A DNA stretch of 64,000 nucleotides from Amphibalanus amphitrite. Lineage: Eukaryota > Arthropoda > Thecostraca > Balanomorpha > Balanidae. How positions within the stretch are numbered: the stretch's first letter is position 1; the number at the start of each line of letters is the position of its first letter. The position numbers and the translations under genes are program-made. The notes beneath the pieces are model-generated. The model did not search any database. It was given only the letters and a program-made list of their open reading frames with translations, and had not been told where the DNA came from. The stretch is from NCBI RefSeq assembly GCF_019059575.1, contig NW_024882710.1, forward strand, positions 124,001 through 188,000, written 5' to 3'. This document shows positions 9,458 to 21,500 of the stretch, piece after piece.

Positions 9458-12400
9458 TCAATGTGTGGCGGCGCGGCGCACCCAGAACCTCGCCCGAAAG
9501 TCGTCCGAGCAGCTCATGAACGCCGACGTCACTGGCGAGTGGATGATGTGCCGGACCGGCGAGTTGTGACACAACGACATCAGCTGCTTCCGAGAGGCGT
9601 TGCGCGCGTCCCACGAGCACAGACTCTTGGTGGCCTCGTCAGGCAGCATCACAAAGTCCTCGGTGTGGTTAAAGATGGCCCGACTGCGGTGCTGCTGCTT
9701 CCCGATGATGCCGGCACCGGTGTAGGCGATCAGGCAGCGGCTGGTAGACAGTTCCCACAGTTTCACCATCGAGTCCTTGCCCGAGGAGAGCACGTACTTG
9801 CCGTTCTTGGAGAACACCACCGAGGAGATGCCGGCGCCGTCGTGCGCGTTGGGGAAGGTGTTGACGCAGCGGCTCGACACGCCGTCCCACAGCTTGATGC
9901 TGCCGTCGTTGGAGCCGGTGACGTAGACGCGCGCGTCCGGCGACCACCTGTCAGGGCGGGACGGAGAGTCGGGTCAGTCATTGACCTCAACGGAGCCCGA
10001 ACAGGGGTCGGGATGGGGGACGTTGGCTGAACGGGTCATGATCTAACGGAGGTTCATTGTGTTCAAATGATTCAAATAGATGAATGGCTGTTGCCCCATG
10101 AAACACACGGCTGTCCTTTAACCATTCAAAGTCTGGTGAAGTATTTATCGACATAAAAAACAATAATGCAGCAATAAGATCACAACTCTAGCATTGATCC
10201 TGAGATCTTCATCCTATGAAAATTACTCATAGTCCCGAAACTTACCTTAGCAGCAAAATGTCAAAAACACTGTCACCGAGCGGCGAGCTAGCACCGCCCA
10301 GCTATTCAGAAACAAACCGTATCCAATCCTCCTCCCCTTTGATCCCATCTCCCTCTCCCGAGCCTTACTGTGTGGATGTGACGCGGTTGGTGTGGTGCTC
10401 CTTGTTGAACGGGTTGACGTAGCACTGCGCCGTGGCGATGTCGTATACCCGCACTGCCGTGTGATCCGTGCCCACAGCCATGTAGTCGCCGCTCGGGTGG
10501 AAGCTGAAACAGCGCACCGGGATGGCGTCCTGGCCGCCCCGGGGGTAGGGTCAGTGGCACGGCCGGAAAGGGAGGCTTAGTGGTATAGCCGGTAGAGCGA
10601 GGGTTAGTGGTAAGACCCGTTGGGGGATAATGGGGCCAGGAGAGGGGTCAGCGTGAGGTCAGCCGTCATATGCAATGTGGCCAGGCCAGGCCGGTGGAAA
10701 TGTCAACAACGACCGACAGAGTAACTGCAGAAGCCTCAGAAGCACTGTGCCCTCGTTCATCAATCCAAAGGAATGCTCTAACTTACATCCCCTCCCATAA
10801 TTCCATTCCCCATATCCGCCCTCTTATCCCAAACCCTCAACACCCACCGAGATGACGGTCGTCGCCTTCTTCACCGACGACTTGCTGTACTCGAAGATTT
10901 TGATGTTGGTGTCGCGCGAGCCGGATGCTAGCAGCGGCAGCCGCGGGTGGAACTCGAGCCACGTCACCTCGTCCACATGGTCGTAGAGCGTCTTGATGAC
11001 CGGGTGGTGGCCGGACGAGGCGTCTATCATGTCCGGCTCGTGCGGCTTCTTAGCCAACATGCGGTCCACGTCGATAATCTGCGAACAAAGAGAACAAGGG
11101 CCGAGATCGACAACACGTCAACAACCTCAGGAGAGGGCGAGTAGGACGCTAAATCTCGATAACTTCGGGTCGAATTCGGTGATATTCGGAAAACGGAATA
11201 GCTGGGGTGAAAGTGATAATATGTCGATGATATCTGCGAGGAAAGCGACGGAGATCTGGACACTAAGTCGATCATCTGTGGACGCGAAGAGCGACCGAGC
11301 AAGGCAGCTGCTACAGGGTCTGGGGAATGGCTATTGTAGACGGGAGCTGCTTTGCTTCGGTGCCTAAAAATGGTTGTCTCCTGTTCGAAAACGGTGCACA
11401 CGGAAAGGGCTGTCGGCGAACGTCTAGTTTTAATTCCAAGCATATATTTCTCCATGTTTCTTATAGTGAATTGGAGTCTAACTATCGGAAGCACTGAAGT
11501 TGCATTTTTTCCACGCAGCCGTACTTCGATATCGGCATCCATGTCGACGCTGGCCTACCTTGATGCTGACACCCACGCGGTATCGTCTCCTCCTACCTTG
11601 ATGCTGGCATCGACGCTGCCGGTGGCGATCAGCTGTCCGTCCGGGGAGAAGCACCCCGAGCGGCAGGCGCCCTTGTGCGAGGTCACGTAGCAGGTCTCGT
11701 AGGCGGCCGGCTCGGGTGCCACCGTCGGCATGTCCGACTCGAACTCCAGGTCCAGGCCCGAGGTGAACGTGTCCTCCGTCTTCACCCGGTCCTCACTGGC
11801 CTCTGCAGGATCGATCGGGCAATATGTCAGTATGTCACACATGTGTAATTAATCTCATATTGACGATAAAAACATTTCTTCAAAGCAATCCTGCATGGTC
11901 TAGTTCAAGTTCCAGCCAGGTTTTGAATTTGTCAGCAGTTTAAGCTGTTGAAGCCTTACACAGAACTCACCCTTTTCCTTCTGCAGTCCGAGCAGCACCA
12001 GCCGGAACAGCCTGTCTGATGGCGGGCAGGCGGGGTCTGGCTTGATGGTCTGGTGCATACTAGAGGCCAGCGTCTGCTGACCATCATAGTATAGCTGGCT
12101 GCAGGTCAAAGGAACATGTCAGCAGTGTAGCCACAGCACCTGGAACCCAATTTGGGGCACAACTTTTTTAACTTACAGCACAATTTAAAGCACTAAATCA
12201 CAGCTTCAATTAAATCGTTTCCTGTTGTACAGAATGTGACAATATTTTTGCTGAGTCATTGAAGGACTGGGCAAAATTTCTTGAAAAACTAGTCAGCAGT
12301 ACTGACTTGTTTGCATCTATAACCTAACTAAGGAAATGCTTTGGTAAGTGGCAAGGGACAATGCAAATAATTATGTTAGTGCGCACTAGAACTAGACCAT

Positions 12401-12610
12401 GTCCAGAAAATCTTATTAGATCATATAAACTAATAAATAACAGCTAAACAAAGTGACTGGACCAGGTAGACTGTAGTAGAGGGCTTCAGAATGTTGATTT
12501 TGAAGCTCGCTGTTACAATACAAGCAGCACACCAACCTGATGATAAGCCGGTAGAGTGCTTCTCGAACCTTCACCAAGCTGTTAAGGTCAACTTTCTCAG
12601 CGTCTGCCAT
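9458..12610 (-). CDS. CSTF1: CSTF1, cleavage stimulation factor 50 kDa subunit (complete)
   Basis: CstF-50 is the WD40 subunit of the nuclear CstF complex, which binds the downstream element during mRNA 3'-end cleavage and polyadenylation. Six exons, 5' to 3': 12537-12610, 11971-12098, 11597-11802, 10848-11078, 10369-10529 and 9458-9947. They sum to 1290 bases and 429 residues, essentially the vertebrate length. The N-terminal homodimerisation segment ([19 protein letters not shown]) is followed by WD repeats with clear blades: [77 protein letters not shown]. The end, [14 protein letters not shown], is a family hallmark. Every junction is GT-AG with consistent phase. The exon 3 donor region is partly duplicated 28 bases downstream. 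The identification is secure; only the 5' untranslated exons are unknown. Confidence 0.95.
11560..11605 (-). repeat. Short duplication across the CSTF1 exon 3 donor
   Basis: The minus strand carries CATCAAG|GTAGG twice: at the real donor (exon end 11597) and again with its GT at 11568-11567. Flanking bases also match in part. The second copy is a potential alternative donor 28 bases downstream and would shift the frame. Confidence 0.6.
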
Positions 12611-14485
12611 GCCTGGAGTTATTCTGCTCAGACCAGCTGAAATATAAAATATCACATAATTTAGATGGTACCTACCCATCTTAAAAATCATATAAAACCA
12701 AAGTAAACGTAGGTTATGAAAAAATACTCGCAGCCAGCAACTTTTCTAATGGCAGTAAAACTCCCCCCCCATGCTGACATTTTAATCAAACAAAAACAGT
12801 TTTTAATCACAATTCTTAGAAAACTACCTCATTTCATAAATCAAAATGGAAAAATAAAAAGAATCAAATACACATGACCTTAGGGGGAAAACCCGGGCTG
12901 AAAAAGGTAAACTGACAAAAAAAAACTACTTTTGCTGAATGCCTACCCACAGTGTATATAAATATATAAATATATAAATCTGCCGGTAAATATTTACTTT
13001 AGGACCGGCACACTTTTTCAAAGGGAAATTTTCGACAATCTTCCATTATTTGACATCCTAAATCAAGAAATGATACTTACATGTCACCAAAACTGCAAAA
13101 AGTCACACAAAAACTTGATAAAATCCAGCCATCTCACCCCGCGTCACGTAACGTACACCGACGAAATTATACGTATGCGGCGATTACGATATAAACAACG
13201 TGTTTGCGCCGTTGCCATTTGCGAAAAGGAAAAATATATGCATGTTTAATTCAATGAAAATGACGTCATAATACCAAAAAAATACATATTGGCGAAATTT
13301 AGATGGTTAAAAATTGGGTGATATGGGGTAGGATAGCAAATTTAACACGGAAAAAATTATCAGAACATAACCTAACCTTACCTAACCTGACCTACTGATA
13401 TTTGCCTACCCGAGGATAAGGAAAAAGTTGCTCGCATGAATAGATTGCAAGCAATGGTAGGTCAAATATTTTTAGGTTAAGTGATTGTGCATTAGGCTTC
13501 AGGCCTTCGGCCTGAAGCCAAATACACAACCACTTAACCTAAAAATATTTGACCTACCATTGCCTGTAATCTCTCCTAAGGCATTGCCTTCGGCACTGCC
13601 GCTGCTTCGCGACGAGAAATTTCATGACGTCACTTTCCTCACAGTTGAATAGCATCGTTAATATGTATTCACTAAACCTTGGAGCGCAGTGCGTGGCCGG
13701 TGGAGTACGCAGTCGGTGAGATCTACGGCGGTGACGGTAAATATTGTATTGGTGCATTTTAACTTGTTTGTGCCATGAATGACTATCAGCTATGAAATCA
13801 AAAGGTCAAATTATGTCATGCGATATGCTTCTTACTATCACTTGGGGTTCGCGACGAAAGTAATGGCTGCCGGTCCTAAAGTAAATAAATACCAATCTGC
13901 CTACCTAGGGCACCTACCATGAAATTTCTGGAAATTTCCAAAACGAATTTTGATTTCCGTCTTTTTCCCGACCAAGGACGCACATGCGTTCGTTGCATCG
14001 TGTTCAAACGGTAGCGATTGGAAGAGGTTGAACTTTAAGCCTGAGGTTTTTTGCAAATGATTGCTTAAATTAGTAACGAATAATAAATAAATAAATTTTT
14101 TACGGCGAGAACCTATAGGTTATTGAAAAAACGAGTTTTTCCATTGCAATTTAAGCAGTATTTTAACCTAATGACGTCATTTTTTGTAAGTTTTCTGTTC
14201 AGTTACAAATGTCGCAGAAGCGTCGTTTTTTATTTTCCGTCAACAGTTGTTGAATGCTTGGGTTTGATAATTCACAATTCATGCGAATTTTTGTTTAGTG
14301 CACGGTAAGAACGGTAAGAAGTAAGAACTCTGTTGAACAGTATTTGACATTTTCAAGGTGTTTGGGTAGGTGCGTGGAATTTAATAGAGGGTAGTAGTGC
14401 GGACTGCGGAGCTGCTCTAATTAACTTTAACTTCGGCAGCCTTGAGTCCCTTGAGTCAGCCCTGAGTCAAGATACCGAAATCTGC
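12611..14485. other. AT-rich intergenic block with nested inverted repeats
   Basis: No coding exon is seen. A motif built on TATTTACTTTAGGACCGGCA appears near 12990-13010 and inverted near 13868-13887, bracketing about 0.9 kb like the ends of a non-autonomous transposon. A long palindrome lies inside it. Near 13372-13394 are CCTAA-like repeats resembling arthropod telomeric sequence. The run GCTGAAAAAG...AAAAAAA occurs both near 12897 and near 14509, a direct repeat leading into the LINE. Confidence 0.5.
13451..13562. repeat. Long palindrome (about 54-base arms) centred on GGCCTTCGGCC
   Basis: The left arm starts GCAATGGTAGGTCAAATATT and the right arm ends with its near-perfect complement. 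The centre reads CAGGCC-TTC-GGCCTG, so the two arms meet with only a three-base loop. It is probably a fold-back element or the core of a non-autonomous transposon. Confidence 0.85.
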
Positions 14486-16380
14486 ATGACGTTACGAGCT
14501 AAAACCCCGGCTGAAAAAGTTAAATTGACAAAAAAACTTACTTTCCAGGTGATTTACAGCCAGGTTACTTTCGTTACTTTAGTCCTCACACGCAAACTCC
14601 GTAGAGACTTCGAAACTCAATTGGCTACCGATTTGAAAGAGAATCCGAAGGCCTTCTGGAGGCATACTAACTCGAGACTTAAAACAAAGACAGGTATAGG
14701 GGATCTTCGGAATTGCTCAGGAGATCTGATGAGTGATGATAAGGCGAAGGCTGACATTCTAAATGCGCAGTTTGGCAGTGTTTTTACTCAAGAACGGCTC
14801 ACAGACATTCCAACCCTTGCCAGCGCCAGCACTACTCTAGAGGTAACCGATATCCGAATCACACCGGAGGCCATTGAACAAAAGTTACAGGCCCTCAACC
14901 CGTCCAGTGCTCCTGGACCAGATAACATACACCCAAAGGTGTTACGGGAGGCACGCCGCGTTCTGAGCCGACCTCTTTCGCTACTTTTCCGGAGATCTCT
15001 GGACTTGGGCATGGTTCCTCGGGACTGGACACTGGGGAGGATAGTACCTATATTTAAGAAAGGGAACAGACAGGACCCTGGCAACTATCGGCCGGTCAGC
15101 CTTACCTCTGTTGTCTGTAAAATACTGGAATCCCTCATCAGAGACACAATCTATCAGCACTTCTCAGAGAACCACCTGTGGGCAGACTGCCAGCATGGCT
15201 TCCGGCCAAAGCGCTCCTGCAGCACCCAGCTGGTCAAAGTGCTTGATGACTGGAGCAGGGCCCTAGAGAATCATAAGCCTGTCGATGTAATGTACCTGGA
15301 CTTCCAGAAGGCTTCGACTCTGTTCCTCACCAGCGACTTCTCTATAAACTCAGGAGTCACGGGGTGAGCGGTAAGCTGATCACATGGATCGGGGCTTTCC
15401 TGAGAGCCAGGAGACAGCAGGTAGTGATTAATGGTCAGTCATCTGACTGGTCGGAGGTGGTCAGCGGGGTACCCCAAGGCTCGGTCCTGGGTCCACTACT
15501 GTTCTTGATTTTCATTAATGACATGCCTGAGGTTGTTGGTTCCTCGCTGACGATGTTCGCGGACGACACGAAGCTGTACTCCACGGTAGCCTCTACTCTC
15601 GCTGCGTCTAGCCTCCAGTCTGACCTCGAGGCTCTGGTCAACTGGGCGGACGCCTGGCAACTCCCCTTCAATGAGGCGAAGTGTAAGGTCATGCACCTCG
15701 GACGAAACAACCCAGCAAAGCAGTATGTGATGAGAGACTCTGAGATGAGCGTCGTTCGGGTGGAGAAGGATCTGGGCGTGCAAGTCGATGACGAGCTGAA
15801 GTTCAGACAACATGCTTCAGCAGCCGTAGCCAAGGCCAACCAGATTCTCGCTGTGATCCGTCGCTCATTCGTGCTGATAAACGAGTGCACGCTGCCGCTG
15901 CTTTACAAGTCCCTGGTGCGCCCGCACCTCGAGTACGGCAACCTCGTGTGGGGCCCTTTCAACAGGGCGGACCAGAAGCTGGTGGAGAGGGTACAGCGCA
16001 GAGCTACGCGCATGGTGGCCAACCTTCGCCACCTGCCCTACCAAGAGAGGCTCAGGGCTCTGAAACTTCCATCGCTGTACTACCGACGCAAACGGGGCGA
16101 CATGATATTCACCTACCAGATGTTCCATGGAGGGGTTGATGTTGAAGTCACGGATCTCTTCTGCCCCGCCACGGGTGCCGTTACACGAGGTCACCCACAC
16201 AAGCTCCGCAAGCCAGAGGCGGTCAGCAGACTGAGGAGAGCTGCATTCGCAGTCAGGGCCGTGAACGACTGGAACGGCCTACCTGCTCAAGTGGTCAGTG
16301 CCCCCACCGTGGACTCGTTCAAGGCGAGACTCGATGCCCACTGGGGCCATCACTGGTATCATATGCCAGACACGGATTAA
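14486..16380 (+). mobile_element. LINE retrotransposon, reverse transcriptase part, 5'-truncated and frameshifted
   Basis: Two frames, 14486-15367 and 15364-16380, together encode a non-LTR reverse transcriptase. Typical motifs appear in order: LNPSSAPGPDNIHPK, IVPIFKKG, NYRPVSLTSVVCKILE, HGFRPKRSCSTQL, YLDFQKA, GVPQGSVLGPLLFLIFINDM, the catalytic FADDTKL, and the thumb/tail blocks RPHLEYGNLVWGP and RVQRRATRMV. The two frames meet near 15310, where one missing base accounts for the shift. No endonuclease domain is seen upstream, so the copy is 5'-truncated. Motif style resembles CR1/L2-Jockey-type elements; the clade is uncertain. Confidence 0.9.
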
Positions 16381-17092
16381 CAAATGGCAAAAGGGACAGG
16401 AGCTCGGTTAGAACGGGACCTCCAGGCCGAGTTGGCCTTTATTATGCCCGAACACCGTAAGGTAAGGTTATGTTGGGATTGTTAGGTAACCTTTTAACTC
16501 TTGAGCCCAGGCTGATAAGACCAGTAGCGGCTGAACACCTTCAATTATGATTAAGGGGGGCACTGTCAACTTTTGGCCCCATTCTCTCCATGCAACGCCC
16601 ATAGGGCTTATGTTAAAATACCAAAATTAAATACGGCACAGTTGCAGTGCCCCGGTGCCGGGTGCCCCCTGTTCCGCTGCCTATGGATCAGATTGGAACC
16701 ACATGCAGCATTGGAATTGTGGCCTCTTTCTGCATCCCCCGCATTTTATTCTCTGGGTGGTTTGGCCCCGTCCAGCGTTTAGCCTCTCAGGATCCGCTCA
16801 GGGCTGTGGTTGTTTATTGATGCTTCCCCCAGATGAGGTTCAAAGTTGATAGTCACTTGGAGCTTATTTAGGGCCTCTGAAGACGAATATGTGAATTTAC
16901 AAATGACGAATATGTGAATTGTGAATTTGAAATAAACTGATTCTACAAAGCTCTTTTCTTTCATCTATTGTATAACATTTACCAATAATTCTTGACTAGG
17001 CTGATTTGGCTCAGGCCACAAATAGCCATTTATCTTTAATATTTGACAAGACTCCAGCAATTTGGTTTTGTTGTTAGGTGGATTTATGCTTG
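16381..17092. other. Non-coding sequence after the LINE
   Basis: This contains the probable LINE 3' untranslated tail (to about 16480), a moderately GC-rich patch of unknown nature (16640-16800) and AT-rich sequence with a short repeated GAATATGTGAATT near 16887-16920. No gene is seen. Confidence 0.4.
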
Positions 17093-18304
17093 TTAACCCA
17101 CGCCCTGGTGGGGAGGGGCTATTTTTTGCCCCCCTCCCCTCAAGACTTTTCGATATATCTCCAGAACTGCTGCACCTATTGTCACCCAACTTTGAGTACC
17201 TTCCTGGGCATCAATTTTGCACATTGTGACCAAAAATTTTCCAAAGGCTATGATAGGTTAGCCGCAAATGACGTCAGAGTGACGTCTTGTTCTGCCGTTT
17301 TCGACAAAAAAAAAAAAGGTTTCGCGGGAAGAGCTGTCAGGCCTATAACTTTGAAGATACAGAAAACATTTAAGACATAAAAGGTGAAGAATTACCAGGG
17401 CTACAAAACTGCCATCTCGTAATTTTGAATTTCTGAATTTTGACCCCCCAAAATAAAAAAAAGTTTTTGATTATAATTGCCAAAAAATCCAAAAAGTTTT
17501 TCGAATTTAGAAAAAAAACGGAATACCTATATGTGATAGCCCTCACCAACTTCTATTCACATACCAAATTTCAGATCGATCCCTCTTTTTTTGGCCAAGT
17601 TATAGGGAAAAAACTTCAAAATTGATGACGTCAAATTTTCAAACTAAATTTTTAGCGATTCTAGGCCACGTAGCGCAAAACAAAGACCACCATTAGACTC
17701 GCCGTGAAGAGCTGCATCGAATTTTTTTTTTTGAAACCCATTTTATGCAAAACTATCAATTTTGAAATTTGACCTTTTTTGACCTGACATTGATCTGACC
17801 TCCACCAGAAAGTGACCTTAACCATTCCTGATGGTCTTATAACCAACACCATTGATTTTGAAATGAAGATTTGGCCATAAAACATGCATCACACAGCCCT
17901 AGTAAAATTGGGTTCATGTGCTGACCCTTGGTGACCTGACCTGTGACCTGACCAGGTACTATCAGTGACCTCGGCTCTAATAGCAACATATGTACTAGGC
18001 AACTGACGCCCCATCGCTGATTTTCGATAAAATGCGTTTTTCTCGATGTTATAACTTATAGCGCATTCCCTAGAAGACACGTGACCGACAAAACATTTTA
18101 TCTTTGACCTGACCTGTGACGTCATCGGTGAACCCGAGGTCAATAAAATTAGATTTTCCCCGCCAAATTTGACAGAGCTTTCAAACGCAGTTTGAATTTT
18201 GCGGATCCGTCCAGTATTTTCGGAGATACGAGGGGGGGGGGCAAAAATAGCCCCCCCCCCCACGAGGTCGCGTTATAAACAGACCCCACCAGGGCGCGGG
18301 TTAA
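17093..18304. mobile_element. TTAA-flanked non-autonomous transposon (piggyBac-like MITE), copy 1
   Basis: The left end reads TTAACCCACGCCCTGGTGGGG (17093 on) and the right end is its inverted match, ending GGGCGCGGGTTAA at 18304. TTAA at both ends is the target site of the piggyBac superfamily, and termini starting CCC fit. G/C homopolymer runs lie just inside the right end (18231-18262), and matching C-rich sequence lies near the left end. The 1212-base element has no transposase frame. Its interior is rich in TGACCT-type motifs. Two related elements lie at 62188 and 63492. Confidence 0.8.
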
Positions 18305-18583
18305 TGGTGCAATTGTGGCAAGAGCCAGAAAATAACATCATCATGACAGGTGCCTTTCAAAGTCAGTTGAAATGTGATTATTGACTGGTTTCCAGTGTGA
18401 AGTAAAGAAGGAGTCATATGAATAATAAACCTAGATTTAAAATGTCTCCTGACTAGAAATGTTCACATGGTCACCTATCTGCTGTCACTCCGTGATACTG
18501 GCATTCCGGTGGTAATTTATCTGACCACAGTTGTGTCTGCAGTTCGACTGATCCCGTGCCACTGGTGAAGGGATGCAGACAGA

Positions 18584-21500
18584 ATGAAGGCACATCTACT
18601 GGTGCTCAGCAGTCTGGGACTGTTGCTGCTCTGTGGTGGAGTCCACGGAACATTCGACTTCTTCCTGTCGCGCGATGAAGTCCGTAAAATGGACGGTAAG
18701 GAACAGAGTGATTCAGAGACACGCAAGTGACATGCTCGCATCGGTATCGTGATAAGCGGGATGAAACTATGCTATGGATGTGACTTGTCTTTGCTAATCA
18801 CCAGAAGTTCACGAATAATCTTCATATTTGGCCGATAGTTTTCTATTTTGAAGCCATTCCTGATGATTCATATCATTATGTAGGTACATTTTCAGAAGTG
18901 TGTTTATTGACGCTTTTTACCAATGGTTTTACGCTTTTTCAGTCGTTGGGTGGCCGGACACGTTTTTCTACGTGGATAACGGCAACGTCAACCACAACAC
19001 TGTGGCATACAACTTCCAGGTCCCATACGAAATGAACACGCTCACGTTTTCGTGGCGTGCAAGAGACTACAATAATGTAAGTGCCCTTCATTTTATCGAT
19101 ATTCATCTTTCTTTAAGGCATAGCGATATGACTTTCTCGATCGATGCATGCCAATTTTTCGTGTTAATTAGATTTTCACGGTTACTTTAGCGATGCGTGG
19201 TCAGTGTTGCTCGTATTTGGGTGCGCATGATGCTGAACTCCCAGCGATGTTGACACAGGCTGGTTACGTCTGACCGGACCGGTGGCGGGTGGGCTGTGTT
19301 TCCAGGTGACCTACTCCCTCTCCAGCCACGTGCTGCCCGGCAGCGAGGACAAGCTGCGCTCCCTGGCATTCGACGTACCGGCCACAGGTGAGCTACAGTG
19401 CCGTCTGACACCAATCGGCGCAGCTGCAGCACGGGACGGAAAGTGTGGGATGATGGTTATCTGTCCAGTCGTCAATTATCTTAGCTCGTACTTTTCCTAT
19501 AAATGTGGAATTGCATACAATCTGAGGTAGTCCATCATACTTTATCATAACCATGCAGGCATTTTGTGATATTGTCATATTTTGTCGAATTTAACCATAT
19601 TTATGGTGCCCAGTGCCCGGTACGTGCACTGCTTTACACTCCCATAGCCTAGTCGCTGTGCTGACGCTGAGCTCCGCCCACCGGCTGCCAGGTCGCATCC
19701 CGCTGCGCGAGGGTCAGTTCCGACTGAACCTGAGGTGCGCTCCGGAGGCGGCGGCGGCGGAGATGGCGCCGTCGCCGGCCGAGTTCGTCATCCAGCTGGA
19801 CGCGGTGGCGGCCGGGAAGCTGACCAGCGTTCAGCTGAGGCGCCGGAAACACTGCTCAGGTAGGTATATACATGGGAGGTGGAGGGGGCTAACGGGAAGC
19901 CAAGGGGACTAACGAGGATATGGGAGGCGAAGGGACTTTCGGGTTATCTGGGCCGTAGAACGAAGAGCCGGAGAGCGATGTACAAGCGTCTACAGAAGTT
20001 ATTAAAGGCGACAGTGTTCAAAATTAAGCTTTCGTTAAATCCTGATGTCGGTTTCAACGATATTTTAGTCCGGGCCAAAACGATGGTTTTGGCTCGGACC
20101 ATCGTCCCACGTTTCCCCCGGCCCCTGTCTGACCTCTGACTTGTATGACCCACAGAGCCATCACCGTTCGAGGCGGACATCGTGGTGATGCCGCGCCGGG
20201 ACGGGATCGGCTCAGCGGCCACCTTCTACGTGGGTCTCGGCGCGCTGGTGGCTCTGATGGTGGGCGCGGTCATCACCGGTGTGGCGGTGGCCTACTGCAG
20301 CAGAGGCTGGGAGAGCACCCTCAGACCGTGAGTGGGGGAGGGGTTTGGAGGGGGGGGGGGGCAGTGCGGTGGCCTACTGCAGCAGAGGCTGGGAGAGCAC
20401 CCTTAGACCGTGAGTTGGGGGGGGGGGGGGTACATTGCAGCGGCCTACTACGGCCGCGACTGGGAGAGCGCCCTCAGACCGTGAGTGGGGGACGGAAGTG
20501 AAGCTAGAGATTAATTGGAAACGAGGTAACCATTCTGTTACTTAGGAGCCATGTAGCCCTCAGCTTAGCACGTCGGCTAACGATTGCTAAATCGTATTGG
20601 TTTTAACTTGGTGGCTGTAACAGTTATCCGTATCAACTCGATTGTGGAAGATGAGCGAGAGACATTCAAGCCTAGCGCCCTCTGCACAGCTATTTTATGT
20701 CGCAGATACTACGCTGCCCTCTTGAGGAACTTCATGCTCATCGTGGCTACACTCTCACTGCCATCGTGACTCTCGTCTTTCCTTTCCGCCAGTTCCCCGG
20801 CCAGTCAGTACTCGTCAGTGAACGGCATACCACCGCCGCCCCCGCCGCTTTCCGCCCTACCGTCTGCCAGTCCCGCCGGCTCCGTGGGTACCCTGACATC
20901 ACGGCCGGCCGGGGAGCCGCCCTCTGTGCCGCCCCCGCCGCCGCCCGGACCGCCGCCGGCCGCCCCCGCCCCCGCCCCGGTGCTGGAGCCACTGGATGTG
21001 GACAGTCTGGAGGTGGAAGAGGTGCTGATGGAGGGCACGTTCGGCCGCATCTGCCGCGGGAGACTGGTGAAGGATGAACAGGATGACCTGCCCGTGCTGG
21101 TCAAACTGGCAACAGGTGAGTGGGGCGTCGAGAAAGAACGCCTGAAACCTATCCTTAGACATCTTTCTGTGTATGAATTCGTTTCATCTAATTGGGATCA
21201 TAAGCAACTAGGAACTAGATCAGCATATGTATCTTGTGTTGTGTGCCATACAGCATTTTGCTCGGAGAATGGCAGCGCAGTATATTGACAGGCTTCATAT
21301 AGCCTTGTGCTTCAGAACCGCCCTCCTTAGCTGTTATCCCCTGCCTGCTTATCCTAACGTAGCGTATGTTTCCGCGCGGCAGAGGTGGCCTCCGACACCC
21401 AGGTGTCTGTGATGCTGCGTGAGGCGGCTGCCATGACGGCACTGGCTCACCCGAACCTGCTGTCGGCCATGGGCGTGGTGGATGACGGGCCGGAGTCGCG

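Noticed and set aside
13372..13394. CCTAA-like repeats resembling arthropod telomeres (TTAGG)
   Set aside because: Only a few imperfect units, inside a transposon-rich block; not a telomere or a clear interstitial array.
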